A DNA stretch of 64,000 bases from Ficedula albicollis (taxonomy: Eukaryota > Chordata > Aves > Passeriformes > Muscicapidae). Below are positions 37,701 to 50,688 of this stretch, piece after piece (position 1 is the first letter of the stretch; each line of letters starts with the position of its first letter). Made by a program: the position numbers and the translations under genes. The notes beneath the pieces were generated by a model, which was given only the letters and a program-made list of their open reading frames with translations, was not told the origin of the DNA and searched no databases. Location: assembly GCF_000247815.1 (NCBI RefSeq), contig NC_021671.1, forward strand, positions 22,477,874 through 22,541,873. The letters are read 5' to 3'.

Positions 37701-40654
37701 TATTTTAAAGGTAAGCATAATCTCTGGGACAACAGCTTGAAAATTTCAGTATTTGTAATAATGTACACACAAAGAGGCAGGGCAGGCTGTTTCAGAACTG
37801 ATTATTTTATCTCTGACCATTCTATTATGATATGGAAGTCCTATCTTTTACTGTTATACTGCTGCTTCCAGTAAATTTTGTGTTATTCTGATCCCACAGA
37901 CATTTATACTTTGTGATATGATTCACTTCACAGATGTAAGTTTTTTGACATTTTCAGTAAACTACCTTAAAAAATGAATTTAAAAATTTTTCTTATCAGC
38001 ATATTATAAAGTAAAACTGATCATAGCTTACTTTACTAGTTTTTCAGCATGCATTTTGCAAACTAATGCTTGAATTATAATTGACAAAATAATCCTGCTG
38101 ATTATTTAGATGTGGGTAAAGAAATTTGCCACGGTACTTTTCAAGCCTTGGAACATTTCAGGTACTTATGATTATATTTTAAGTTGCCATAAGAATGCCA
38201 TTTGCCTTCTCCTGAGCTATAAAAAACTGGATGCTCATTGCAAAGCTTTAGAGATTTGTATTTTTAATTTTTTTTTCCTAAAACCATGTTCATTAACACA
38301 GATTATAGCTCATTAAAAATATGTGTTTCTGAATATCTTTCAGAAGTACCTCTTGTAAAAAATTGAGATTTAATAGAGTATAATCAAAACAAACTCCCCC
38401 ATACAAATTCCACAGTTTGGAAAGTCTTGGAAAGTCCCTCTATGCTTTTCTCCTCCCACACAGTGGATTTAAGAGAGAAACAAAAAAAGTCCTCAGCATT
38501 TTATGCTGCCTCTGCTTGTAATTTTTGGCAGATTTCTAATTGTCATTCACAGTAGTATTGCATGTCCAGAATTTGTCAATTTTTTGTTCACTGTTAATTA
38601 ATACAATGTTGGCTAAATATTTCTGTACTATATACAATCTTGGAAGTCATACTGTTAATACAGCCTTTCACAGAATATATTAAACCACAAAAAAGAAAAA
38701 AAAAGAAAGTGTTCTGGTATTTTTAATTAGTTTCAGAGATGATTCAGTAACAAAGTACGTAAAATCACTACAATTATTAATAAATTTTAAATTAACTGCA
38801 GTGTCATAATATATATGTAATTTCATATGCATTAGAAAACTTTTATTTGTTCAAATGAATGATTGGTTTTCAGCATTATTTATTTTAAGAAGATAAAACC
38901 AGTCAAAAATGTTAACTAATTGCACTGCTTTGCATGGACATCCTTTCACTTTACAAACCATGGCCTTTTCCTAACTGTGGCATTTGACTGGAGTCCCACC
39001 TGCAAGGGACTGCAGTTCCACCTCCAGGACACCAATTCCCTTTTGCTTGTGGTGCACAGAGCAGAACCATGCTCAGGTGTTCATGAGTTCTGCTGGAAGC
39101 CTTCAGTGAATGCCAGGTAATGCCTTCCCTCTTGCACACACCTGCTTTGGGAGGGTCAGAAAGCATTTTGGAAAGAGAGGCTCCTGCAGCAGATGGCCTG
39201 GGTGGAGGTGCTCCTGAGTACACTTTCCCTGACCCACTAAATAGCTATGAGCAAAGGCAATCTGTGCAAGAATTGAATTCAAACGTACGTTCAATCATCT
39301 TGTTTAAATATTGTGCTATCAGGACTCAGTGTTCTGTGCCCACTGCATCCTCCAACAGATGTCTCTAAACTTCGTGACAGTTTTGTATCTTTTAGGTAGG
39401 TTTTTATTAAGTAGTTCTATAGACTTTGTTATCTATACAAGCCCTTACGTTAATTTAGGGTGGCCTTGTTCACATTTTGATGGACTGTGAACCTGAATTT
39501 CATAGGGCTCATGTTGAGCTCTTATGCTGAGTTCAGAGGAATGAACTTATGCTCCAGTTTGAGTTTGGTTTCGTTTGGGGTTTTTGGCACTTTTTGGTTT
39601 ATTTATTTTGTTTAATAACTGGTTCTTATTCATATAACAGATATTTGGGTCTTGTGGTGGGACAGGAGACTTGCATTCTAATTCATCTTTGAAGAATCTC
39701 AGACATACTAGTGAACTGATTATCTGTAGCTGTGGTTTTTTTTGTCTGCTCGTTTCTAAAACAAACAAGTGGGGTTTAGATATTTCTGCAGAGCCCTATA
39801 ATTTAAGCCTGCAAATTATGATTGGGGTCTATAAAACTGCCTGTTTTCTTGCTCTGTATCAATTCCTGAACTGAAAACATATTTCCTGACAGGAACAGAA
39901 AAGATCCTTCAGCAATCCATCTGTGAAAAGATTGATCATATAAATCCTTCATTGAAGTATGTATATTTATGATCTTTATAGATTACTCAATAAAATTCGT
40001 TGAATTAATGTGCTTATAGCTTTCAGCAGGAAAAATTCCTACTCAACTGTTGCAGAAAATCTTTACTCTGACTTAGAACAAATCAGAATATAGATAATTT
40101 ACAAGAAACTATTTTCAAATTACCTGCAATAATAACAGACTCTCTGTCAAATGTCTAGATTGCTCATATTCCAAACTATGGAGAGCAATAGACATGCTGA
40201 AAAATAACTTTCTCCTGAACAAAGTAAAGACAGTGTTTCATATCATGAATGTTTTATTTTCCACCTTTTCTCTATAAAATGTAGATATTAGGCAGGAACT
40301 GATTTTCAAAAAAACCCTAGCCCTTTCAGTGCAGTCTTAGAGAACATGTAAAGATTACAAAAAGACCTTAGCAAATAACATTACATCACCTTAGAAACCA
40401 AATATGTATCTTTATGTTGGGGTCTGTTCACAGTCTGAGTGGTCCTTTGAACTTTTTACTCCTCCAGAATTTCTCATCTAGAGAATGAGATTAATTAAAG
40501 AGCCAAACCACATAAACCAGGTGGTTTTTTGGCTGTGGTGATCCAGTCATTCAAATTCCTGTCTGGACTTCTGTAATTCCCTATAGCTTGTGTCTGAGCT
40601 CACAATCCTTGCAAATATTTCACTAAGTACAGAAACCTGCAGTAGTGTTGTTTT
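34713..40654. other. AT-rich non-coding sequence, nothing recognised
   Basis: Nearly 6 kb without a recognisable repeat. A GC-richer patch at about 38975-39230 contains a CCAG|GTAATG donor-like site at 39115-39123, but no acceptor or protein-like frame to go with it. Confidence 0.5.
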
Positions 40655-41025
40655 CATAGAATTATAGAATCACAGAATGATTTGGATTGGAAGAGACCTT
40701 AAGGATCACCTTGTTCTAACCCCCTTGCCATGGGCAGGGACATAATTCTTTAGACCTGGTTACTCAAAGCCCCATCCAAACCGGCCATGAACACTTGCAG
40801 GGAGGGGACAAACGTGACTTTCCTTGGCAATGTGTTCCAGTGCCTCACCACCCTAACAATAATGATTTTCTTCACAATATCTAACCTAAATCTGCTTTCT
40901 TTCAGTTTAAAATCATTCCACCTGGTCCTATCATTACATTCCCTGGTTTACCATGCACTCATGTACTATTCTCAGATCCCTCCATTCACTTTTGGACCTT
41001 CCACAGAGTGGCTCTGCTCATGAAT
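40655..41025 (-). mobile_element. CR1 LINE 3' fragment
   Basis: The plus strand starts CATAGAATTATAGAATCACAG, then 'atgatttggattggaagagaccttaaggatcacc', 'catgggcagggacat', 'gtgttccagtgcctcaccaccctaac', 'atatctaacctaaatctgctttctttcagtttaaaatcattccacctggtcctatcattaca'. It fades near 41025. The divergence is intermediate. The plus-strand ORF at 40787-41023 is antisense to the CR1. Confidence 0.92.
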
Positions 41026-41990
41026 AAGATTTTGTGAGTTTTGCAATGCAATCAGATTTTCTCAAAATTGTGTTCCACAGGAGCCAGGTGAACTTTATAA
41101 AGTAATCTACTTTAAAGATGTAATCATACATTTGTGGGACAGGGCAACCTGAAAAACAAATCCTGGACTCTGAAGCCTTACAGGAGGAAAAATAGATATT
41201 TTCAGACTCTACAGCCTCAAAATGAATGTAATATTCGCTGTTTTGGTTCATTACTTCTGTAGGTAGAGCTGTGAATATGAGGGAAGAAAATATATTAAAA
41301 AAAAAAAAAGGTTTGAAAGAAGGTAAGAGTAAAGGGAGAAAACAATAAAAGTATAATAAAAACGAAGGGAAAAATGTTGAAAGTAAGCAGAAAATAACAA
41401 TAAACCCCAGAGAAGTTGTGTTGAATATTTGTACAGAGGAAAAAGTGACATCCTGGCCTACTATTGTTATGAAAGCGTCCAAGTGTGTGAAATGAAGACA
41501 TAGACATATTAAAAGATGAAGAAGGGATGCAAAAAAATAATCTTAGTATTGCAATGATTACCATGCTCCATGCTGCACACAAGATTTGTAATTAATTCTG
41601 GTATTTGAACTATCCTCCCTGTGGCAAAGAGGGAATATTGACTTAAAATACTTTAAGCAAGTGGGTAACAGTCTCTTCTTCAAATAACCAAGATGCAGAA
41701 GATGGAAGGATTATAAAGAAACAACAAAAAAAAGTGCAATTTCCAAACTGTTGAGATAAGAAACCTAAAGTTCATAGCTTGCCTCATCTTTACTCAAATA
41801 TGAATTAAACAGGTTTGTTTTGTTAATTCCTAAGGGACTTCTGCCCACAGCATCTCTTCTGCCAGAAAATCCCATTCATGCTATGAATTCTATCAGCAAG
41901 GCATAACTTAAGTAATTTTAGCTCACTGATATCACACTCAAAAAACCCTGTAGATTTATAGACAGGTTTCTTGCAAAAACAAAGAGGTTA
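41026..41990. other. AT-rich non-coding sequence
   Basis: A 154-codon minus-strand ORF (41482-41018) is rich in Phe, Leu, Ser and Tyr because the plus strand is A/G-rich here. I see no sign that it is a gene. Confidence 0.5.
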
Positions 41991-42208
41991 GCAAACTAAG
42001 TAATAAGCACTTTGTGAAAAAAATAATTACCATTGCCAACACCTTAGGGGAAGTAAATGAAAAAAATATAAACTAAGTAATGAGCACTTTGTGAAGAAAA
42101 TAATTACCATTGCCAACACCTTAGGGGAAGCAAACTAAGTAATAAGCACTTTGTGAAAAAAATAATTACCATTGCCAACACCTTAGGGGAAGTAAATGAA
42201 AAAAATAT
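41991..42208. repeat. Three-copy tandem repeat, 62-77 bp
   Basis: Copies start AAACTAAGTAAT(A/G)AGCAC at 41993, 42070 and 42132. The first and third are nearly identical and include AAGTAAATGAAAAAAATAT. The middle one is shorter and carries two A-to-G differences. Confidence 0.93.
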
Positions 42209-43821
42209 TCAAAAGTTAAGTGACTTTCTCAGGGGTGAAGGTGGGTAAATTTTCTCATCATACATAAAATTTAAGAATTCTTAGCCTCTAATTCCACTTT
42301 CTAATTCCAAAATGAAATAAATACAGTGTCCAATATTCTGTGTAGATAGCCACATGAAGAGTCTTTTTGTATTTGTTATTGAGAGACATTTTAAAGTTCA
42401 ACACCCTCTTTCCAGCAAAACAGAAGAATATAATCAGTTTCCTTAACCTTTTTATTACGTACTAGAAACATAAGGTTTAATCTTCAAAGGTGAAAATAAA
42501 CTGACTATAGCATGCATAGCCCAAGGGATGAGATAGATTCATAGAAAAATAAACTGTGATTAAATAACCATGCCTGATCTTGTGTGAAAAAGCTCCAGTA
42601 TTTGGATATGTCTGGGCAAGATGCAGTCTTTTAATTATGCATGAGAAACACAGATATTTCAGCTTAATTCGTGCAGCACTAATACCTCCTTTTACAATGC
42701 TCATATTTTTCACTGTATTAAGGTGTTCATTTCTAAAGTAAGACAAAGAAATATAAATGAGTTTTTATCATAGACAAAGTATTTCTTATTTCCAGCTGTT
42801 GTAAGTCACGAGGGTTCTCTGAATCAAGGGCCAAGATGAAGTACTTAAAAGACAAGGCAGAAACCTAAACTGTATGATCCTATAACATGCAGGTTTTGTA
42901 GCATTCGAAAAATCAGTCACTTTCAGGAAGGAAATAAATTTTCTTTTTTTCCCCACTTAAAAACTCTTCAGTACTTGCAGATTGTAACATGAAAAATGGA
43001 AATACAATGATGCTCTGACTTGTGATGTTCTTTAATTTTGCAGATAAACTGTTTATGGCCACTGGTATTTATATTGGATTTACACTCATCACTGATTTAA
43101 AGCTCTCCAACAGTTATCATACAAGATAAATGACCCATTTGCCAAAGATGTGGGATGAGATTTCATGGATGGAGCATCGTGGGAAATGGTGTCAGACAAA
43201 GACTGTGAGATATCTGTAGCTGCACACTGGTTATACCATGATAAGAAAATATCCAACATATTAAAGCAAGATCAGCAATGCTGCTAATACTTGCTAGTGG
43301 ATCACATTACATCTGCAAGTGGAAGATATTCACAGGATAGGAGGTTTAAACAGTATTCCACAGATCTTTACAACACAAAAAGAAAGACCAACAATTTAAT
43401 TTGTAAACTCCATTTAATTTATAAACTCCAGTAACAGGATGCTTACTCAGAGAGGTGAATAAATATATAAACTATTATATATTCTAGTACCACCAAGTTA
43501 GCCTGTGTTAATAAGGTAGAAGTATGTGCATGCTCATGGAGCTGTTCACCTGTGCTCACACCTGTCCATTAATCTTTGGATTAACTAATAAACAAGGATA
43601 AGACAAACAAGCAAAAGTCAAGGACTTTCACACTGAAGACAAATGGCAGACCAGGATGCATACACAGAAATCAAACCTCATATCTATTTCCTCTCTCTGA
43701 TTAAAATAAGTCTATGGAAACTTGGTTAAATATCAGAGCAATAAAATGGAAGCTCTTTCACCTGTGCTATAGGAGGTCAAATAAGGATTGTTACGATGAT
43801 CCACTCCATCTACAATTCATG
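42209..43821. other. AT-rich non-coding sequence
   Basis: Includes a small imperfect repeat (AATTTGTAAACTCCATTTAATTTATAAACTCC region, about 43398-43430). Nothing else is recognised. Confidence 0.5.
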
Positions 43822-43985
43822 ATATTATCAACCTTACTGTAGAAGAAGTTTGAAAATGTACTTTTAATTATATTGTGTAAACTGGAAAAAAAATTAAGAG
43901 AATATATTATTAACCTTACTGTAGAAGAAGTTTGGAAATGTACTTTTAATTATATTGTGTAAACTGGAAAAAAAATTAAGAGAAA
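43822..43985. repeat. 82-bp tandem duplication
   Basis: Copies at 43822-43903 and 43904-43985, starting ATATTAT(C/T)AACCTTACTG, with two differences. Confidence 0.93.
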
Positions 43986-44617
43986 ATTAGATTTAGGATG
44001 TCACATTTTAGTTGATTACTAATGTTATTAACATTGTGTTTCAGAAACAACAACAGCCTTTGTAGGAAAAGTTCTTATTTGATGGGGTTTTTTTTGCTCA
44101 GTAACAATTTTGCTCACTTTTGGGATATTTTTAATTTTTATCCTGTGTTAATCTTTCTTTATAAAGCTGTCTCAGATTGCCAGATTTCCCCTCTTTATTC
44201 CTTCATTGACTAATGTCAGCTTTGTCATTTGTATTATTTTTTTGTTGCTATAGTAAAATTGCTGTGCTAGATTATACAGCTGTGGCATTCAGATTCAGGT
44301 ATTGATTCATACTCAGTATTGTTACTGCTACATTTGATATTTATTGACACATTGAGACATCCTTCTAATAATACGATCTAGTATTATATAGAAGTAATAT
44401 ATAGCCTTCAAAATCAATTAAGAAAAGAACTACGGTTGAAATTGAGTGAAAAAACTACCATTATAAAGAATGATAAAAAATCTAAATGAAAATTTAAAAA
44501 AAAACTTATTAGGCTATTAAATGTATTCTTGTTCAAGGGAATAATGCATTTGCATTTCTTATTATTTATATGGAATATAGAATTTTAAAAATGCAATGTT
44601 TATTGAAGTTCTGTGTA
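43986..44617. other. AT-rich non-coding sequence, nothing recognised
   Basis: No element could be supported here. Confidence 0.5.
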
Positions 44618-44699
44618 ATTGCAATGAAAACTAATTTTAAATTTTCCTTCCATGTGTGATTGCAATGAGAACTAATTTTAAATTTTCCTTCCATGTGTG
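44618..44699. repeat. 41-bp tandem duplication
   Basis: Copies at 44618-44658 and 44659-44699, starting ATTGCAATGA, with one difference. Each contains a pyrimidine-rich TTTTCCTTCC, so the duplication doubles a possible splice-acceptor tract just before the exon candidate that follows. Confidence 0.92.
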
Positions 44700-44715
44700 T
44701 GCCTTTGAAGCTTAG

Positions 44716-44806
44716 CACAGAACCCAAATCCCCTTCCAGCAGCAGCACTAAGACTGCAATCCCAGCTGCAGCCAAAGTAGCTCCAGTCTTAGAAGACAAT
44801 GAAAAA
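44716..44806 (+). CDS. Candidate short exon, unidentified
   Basis: Ninety-one nt lie between GAAGCTTAG (acceptor-like, preceded by the pyrimidine tract of the 41-bp repeat) and GAAAAA|GTAAAT (donor-like). After one base completing a codon, 30 codons are open and give a polar, Ser/Pro/Lys-rich peptide: TEPKSPSSSSTKT, then AIPAAAKVAPV, then LEDNEK. The local base composition is more G+C-rich than the flanks, which fits an exon. The opposite strand also reads as a hydrophobic Leu/Ala stretch, which weakens the case. I do not recognise the peptide. It could be a cassette exon of a large gene whose introns fill this window, or chance. Confidence 0.25.
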
Positions 44807-45301
44807 GTAAATAGTCAACATTAATTACAATGTAACAGTAGGTAATGTAAAGTCAGATTTCCTATAAAATGAACATATAAGAAGGGAGTTTAAATCTCCA
44901 GGTTGTATGAAAATATCAACACTATGCAGCAAAGATATTATCAGTGATAACTGGGATCATCCTGAAAGATCTTTTCCAAAGTGTAGGAACTTACTAACTT
45001 ACTGAAAATGTGTTTTGTTTATCCTGTTACTGACATATTTGGATCACGTTTTCAGCATCCAGCCCATGTCAACATGGCCTTGCTAAGCTCCTAATTTACC
45101 TGTCAAATTGCAAGCACCTCAGAAACTGGACTTTCCACTTAAAACACACACACAAAGTTCTAGCAGTGAGCTACACTTGAACAGAACTGAAATGACTAAG
45201 CAGATGCTGATTAATCACTTAATTCAACAGAAAAGAAATAGTGCCCTACAAGGTTAAATGAGTATTTCACTGTCACCTTGGAAGATAGGTCTGAAAAGGT
45301 A
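44807..45301. other. AT-rich non-coding sequence, nothing recognised
   Basis: No element could be supported here. Confidence 0.5.
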
Positions 45302-45687
45302 CTCTTCCATGGACACTGCTGAAGGCTGAAGGAAAAATCCAACTCGGATTTATCCCAGCCTGTTGGCTTTCTTAGCTCCAGCTCGGATCCTTCCCTGGCT
45401 GGGGACCTTTCTCAGAGATAAACAAGAGAAGGAAGAATGAATAACATAGATTAATACCTGTTGTTGATCACAGAGTCATGTGTGTGCTACGTGATGTTTT
45501 GCAGAAAGCATGTTTTCAAAGAGGTGTTGCCTTCTTGGACCAATGAGCCTTTTCTATTCTGTACTGCACGATCTCTCTTACATAAGTATGGTGGCCTTTC
45601 AAATAAACCGCTTCTTCTTGCTGCCTTGAAGAAGTTGTGTGTGTTGCTGTATTATTCGCCATTCCTAATCAGACAGCGACACTCTTC
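45302..45687 (+). mobile_element. Probable solo LTR with 6-bp target duplication
   Basis: CTCTTC occurs at 45302-45307 and 45682-45687, directly bordering the element (ACTCTTC if one base more is counted). The sequence between them has LTR features: 'ccagctcggatccttccctggctggggaccttt', then AATAAA at 45602-45607 followed by 'ccgcttcttcttgctgcc', 'tgtgtgttgctgt' and an end in 'attcgccattcctaatcagacagcgaca'. I recognise that 3' end from class II avian LTRs, which produce 6-bp duplications. The start reads CATGG and not TG, so the left end has mutated or is a few bases off. With no internal sequence on either side, it is a solo LTR left by recombination. The 81-codon ORF inside is not a gene. 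Confidence 0.75.
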
Positions 45688-48250
45688 AATAAAATTTCAT
45701 CTTTAAATTAGAAAATCTACTATTTAATGCAGTAAATATATATGTTATGCATGACCCCAGAGCAAAACTGAGGCTCCATATTCCATTGATTTTGTAGTTT
45801 AGCCATATTTAAGACATATATCTTCCACTAGGGATCTTCAAGTTTCTATGTTAACATATTCCAATCTATACACAGCTAGTCGGTAATTATAGTACTGCTA
45901 CATTAATAAAAAACTAAATATTCTTCATGGCAAAGGTAAATTGTTCTCTCTTATTTGTGATAGAATATTCTGGTGGATTGGTTCTTAGCCCTGCTCTCCC
46001 CAAACCTTTCTCTTACTCAATATAAAGAAAACTACTAAAAAGAGGACATGGAGAAGTTCTCCATGAGAGCAGGATTAATTTTTGCAGTAGGTGGGAGGAG
46101 GCATGGCTAAGACACAGAAATTCTTCATTATTACTCAATTTGTAAGATGTTTGATAGAATCAAATTCATTATATATAAATATAAAAATTAGAATTGATCC
46201 TGTATTTGATGCAGACATGTATAAACTATGCTTATACATCTCATCTGAAAAATCACTGCTCCTTTTCTGTGACTTACTGAAATAACTTATTTGTTACTCC
46301 ATTCATGCACTAGAAATTTTTAAATCAGTTTTTTTAGTGCACGAGATTTTTCTATTATTACCCACATAATGACAATATCTAAATTTAATCTATTAATATA
46401 AAGATCTGAAAGACAAAGAAGCAACTTCTGTCTAGCAGATATAAAAAAGAAAATTATTAAATTGCCCACTCTATTTCATATTTGAAAAGATAGAATCAGA
46501 AGTAAAAGTTTGATTTGGGATTCTAAAGTAGAAGTTATTCCAGTGTGAACCATCTGTCAAGTTCAAACTGCAGGAAGAAATAGAAAACATAATGTATTAA
46601 ACTGGTTTTATCTGAAGACATAATACATATCACATTAATGCACTACAAATAATGTGTTGTTTGTTGATAAAGTGGGCTTTATTTGGTATTGTGGTATACA
46701 GTTAAATTGGATTGATATATTGACATGATTCCCTAACACAAATTTTAATGCTTATATGCAGTGTAGAAAAATAACATATGTATGCAAAATAGGGTTTAGA
46801 ATATTTTTTAAAATTCATTAGGATGGTACATTTGCACTGTTTTCCTACTTCAAAGATTTTGATTTACATTTTTAGCATTTAAATAACCTTAAAGTAATTT
46901 GGTCTAGTGATTCTCAGATAACTAGAAACACTGGAAAATTTTAATTCTTTCTTTCAGAAAAAACCCAAAACACAACCCTAAACACAGAACCATAGAATCA
47001 TATAAGGGTTTTTATTCAATTGAAAAATTTTGCTGACTGTATTTTTCTAAGTGTTAAGATAAATTAATTCATCAAAATAAATGAAATATTTCACATTGAT
47101 TTCAATAGGCTTTAGAACAGGTTCAGCATGGCTTCATTTGGGAGACTGGGAGGTAATCAAAGTAGGCAATCTGAGGCTGAAAATTATACAATTGGGATAT
47201 CTATAAATTCATCATTTAGTGAAATATCAATTTTAAATTAAATTAATCTTCTACTACTAGATTTTTACATTAGCCCAGTGAATATGAAGAAAAAAAAAGC
47301 ATTACCTAGATAATTTAGTAACTATTTTTTCAATATATAACATCACTATGGAAAGTAAAGTTACATATTAATATAACTCAGAATTCAATGCATGGGTATT
47401 AAATATGCAATTATATTAAACCCAAAATACTTATCAGATTAACTGTCACTTATAATCCTTCTGTGCTTTTATCTCTGGAGTCAGAGGTCTTACAGAAAAA
47501 GTACACTGGAGATTTAAAATGGAATCTCAGGATAAACCACAACTTGATTCTAAGAAGCTTTGGATATCCTGAGACTCATCAGTCAGATTAGTGAGGTAAT
47601 TAATCTAAAATGACAGAAACTACTTGATAGTGGCTAAAAATTATATAGTGTTCAAAAAAGAAAAAATAATTATTTTAGAAAAATTGATATATTGCAGACA
47701 TCTGCCTGTAGATGCTGTTTCCATAAGATTTCTACTTTTCACGATTGATCAGAAGTTTTAATTTAAAATTAGAAATTGAAGTTTTGGCTATTTCACATTT
47801 CTAATGCTGTCTAGAGAAATACACATGAAAACAGGGGTTTTTCTTTAGATCAGCCATCCCAGATGGCTCCTAGCATGGTTGTACTTAGACATCCTATTCC
47901 TCCACTGCAACCATACACATATCTACAATAGGAGAAGAATTGTATAAAATAGAGTGTGACTTGATTTTTTTCACTAGAAATATCATTTATCATCCATGTG
48001 CAGTGTATTATGTGGTAAAAAGAAATGTCATCATTGCTGTTGTGCCATTGAACATATCATTCCTCTTTTTAATTTCAGATTTTAATTTAAAGGTTTGTAT
48101 GAAATATCAGTTTTATTTTATTTTAATTTATAATAATTTAAACCAAACTGTAGGATAACAACTAAGCAATATGATAATGAGAGAACTTTAAATAAGAGCA
48201 AACTTGATCAGTTGAATTTGGGTGGAGATTCTGGAGATGTTTATCTCTTT
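45688..48250. other. AT-rich non-coding sequence, nothing recognised
   Basis: No element could be supported here. Confidence 0.5.
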
Positions 48251-48303
48251 GATGATGATTATTACTATTATTATTAATATTATTATTAGTAGTAGTAGTA
48301 GTA
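48251..48303. repeat. Trinucleotide microsatellite (ATT)n then (TAG)n
   Basis: GATGATGATT is followed by imperfect ATT repeats to about 48287, then about five TAG units. It is a compound microsatellite. Confidence 0.9.
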
Positions 48304-50140
48304 AAATTATTTACTAGGTATTTAATCAATCTGTGCTGGTTTTGTCTTTATAGCCACTTTTAGCTGTAGAAGAGGAAGAAAAATTACATCAACATTTCTT
48401 TTTTTTTCTTATGACATGAAAATATATCATGTCTGCATTAATTTTTTGGTAATATAAATGACTAGATGTCCTAGGGTGTCCCAATGAGTCAGGGTCCAAT
48501 TTTCAACCATACATATTATAAATATGAGCAGTAACTCATGATCTAGTGACCTAAGGAATCTAATAAAAATAGGACTGATGATTTATGGAGCCAACAACAC
48601 TGTAAGTGGGAACTATTTTGAAACAAAGCTGAGGTAGTTTGGAGAATCTTGTATAAAATACTAATAAAGTAATTGAGATTGTGACAACTGCAAACAACTG
48701 AACAAAAGCCTGTTTACCACCTGAATAATTCAACAAATATTAAATACCATTTTTCTCTTGCCATAGAAAGTTCAATATGGGGACCTGAAAACCAAATGAA
48801 AAGTAGAATCTCAAATATCAGAAGTGTATATGTAGAGAAGGAAAAAAAAATGCATGTTAAGAGGAAATATTTTATTGTGTGGAAACAGGAAAATGTCAAG
48901 AATGAGGGGGAAAATACTCAACTTACAGTAACTTTGAAATGGGATTTAATAAAACAGGGAGTGAAAACACAGTGATTCATATTTTTCTAAGTGCTTTGTA
49001 GCTTTTTTTAAGTGCACAAATGCTAAGCAGCCTTTTGGGAAATACCTTAGTCACAAGCCAGTCTGGCAGACTCTGCTCTTTGAAAACAGGCTTTTTAAAA
49101 TATATAGTTGCCTGAAATTATGTTTTGAATTGCAAATAAATCTTAAGAAGTACCAGGAATCCAGAATATTATTGAAGTCATTATGAGTTTTGTGTATTCA
49201 GCAGATTTTTTCTAACTTGTGGATTTAAGGCTTCAGAGACAAGCCTGAAATATTTGGCTGAAGTATTTTAACTCCTCAGCTGAGCTGCGAAATGGGAGGG
49301 GATGAGATTCTATGAGTTTAGTATAAATTTATCATTCTGAGGAAGTTATATGCATTATCAACATCAAATTTCCAATTGCAGTACTTCCACTACAGCACTG
49401 AAAGTATTATTGGCATCTGGTGCCTCCAAAGATTAGCAGTTACCTTGCCTAATCAGGTTGTCTAGGAGAGAATTGTTAAAGTAGGAAAGGTAATCTGGTG
49501 TGCAGATATATTCAAAGGAAAAGGAAGGAGAACTTATAACCTCATTGTAGTTTTATTTTATTTAGGGAAATATTCTGTTGCTAATCCACCCAAACATAGA
49601 TAACAATGAGGTAATTACATTAAAAACACAGTAGCAAATAAATAAATTATTTTGAATGCATTTATTTTCTTTATTTATTTTGCTCATAAGTAGTAAAACA
49701 AAATGAAATTCACAATTTTTCTCTTCCTCCAGTGAATATAATAATTCTGTAATTCTGGGAGTGCAAGGAAGAACAACAGATGAATTTACTGATTTGTCAG
49801 ATTGATTGAGAACTGATTGATTGATAACTGATGAAGAAAGCACTCATAAGAATTATAACATTATAAATTTTAGAAGACAGGTCTCCACTCAAACACACAC
49901 ACAAAGGAATAAACCTTCCTTTTCTATTGATGTTGGCTATGATGAGCTATGAACAGAGGCATTACATATCTAACTTAATAGCAGGAAAGGAAAACTAGAG
50001 ACGGTATATCAGTAGCTCAGACAGAGGGAACATAAACAAGCTGTTGACTTGATTTTCATCCTAACTAGGGCAGGGTGAGACCCATATTATTTGCTCTGTA
50101 AAAAATAGGATTCACCCTGTCAACAATGGGTTTCACCCTA
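48304..50140. other. AT-rich non-coding sequence, nothing recognised
   Basis: Short GATTGATTGA repetition near 49800-49830; nothing else. Confidence 0.5.
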
Positions 50141-50494
50141 TTCAACAGTAAACCAAGAGGCCTCTGATGTTTGTCATGTCTGCCTGGAGTTTTTCCCTGG
50201 ATTATCACAGAAGTCTTTACAACAGCACCTGTGAGACTGCTTTCCTTCTTATTCTGGAATAAGCTTCTGAAATAGATAAAATGAGGCCCAACAGAGATGC
50301 GTCTGCTCCTCTCCACGTTCAACAGTAAACAAAGAAGCCTCTGATTTTTGTCATGTCTGCCTGGAGTTTTTCCCTGGATTATCACAGAAGTCTTTACAAC
50401 AGCACCTGTGAGACTGCTTTCCTTCTTATTCTGGAATAAGCTTCTGAAATAGATAAAATGAGGCCCAACAGAGATGCGTCTGCTCCTCTCCACT
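50141..50494. repeat. 177-bp tandem duplication
   Basis: Copies at 50141-50317 and 50318-50494, both starting TTCAACAGTAAACCAAG or the variant with AAACAAAG, with a few differences. Because 177 is divisible by three, a minus-strand frame (50502-50065) stays open through both copies and gives a repeated peptide. Beyond being open, I see no evidence that it is translated. The unit may come from an unrecognised transposon. Confidence 0.94.
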
Positions 50495-50688
50495 GACTGC
50501 AATCAGATCACTTACAGCATGGGTAAAAGTCATCCAATAATCCTTGACTTTGGAAATAACAGAACAAGTTCTTGCACTTATTACTTTTACACAATATGAA
50601 GAAATGCTCTTAAAGGATAAAATTATCTTCTGTGTATCACAGCCTGGTACAGAGGAGTAAGAATATGTCCTATATATATGTCCTGGAG
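50495..50688. other. Non-coding spacer
   Basis: Short AT-rich spacer between two tandem duplications. Confidence 0.5.

Noticed and set aside
41018..41582. Minus-strand ORFs rich in Phe, Leu and Ser (up to 154 codons)
   Set aside because: Composition reflects an A/G-rich plus strand, and part overlaps a CR1 end. No splice or domain evidence.
41991..42208. Regular direct repeats considered as a CRISPR-like array
   Set aside because: Units are contiguous with no unique spacers, only three copies exist, and the host is a bird.
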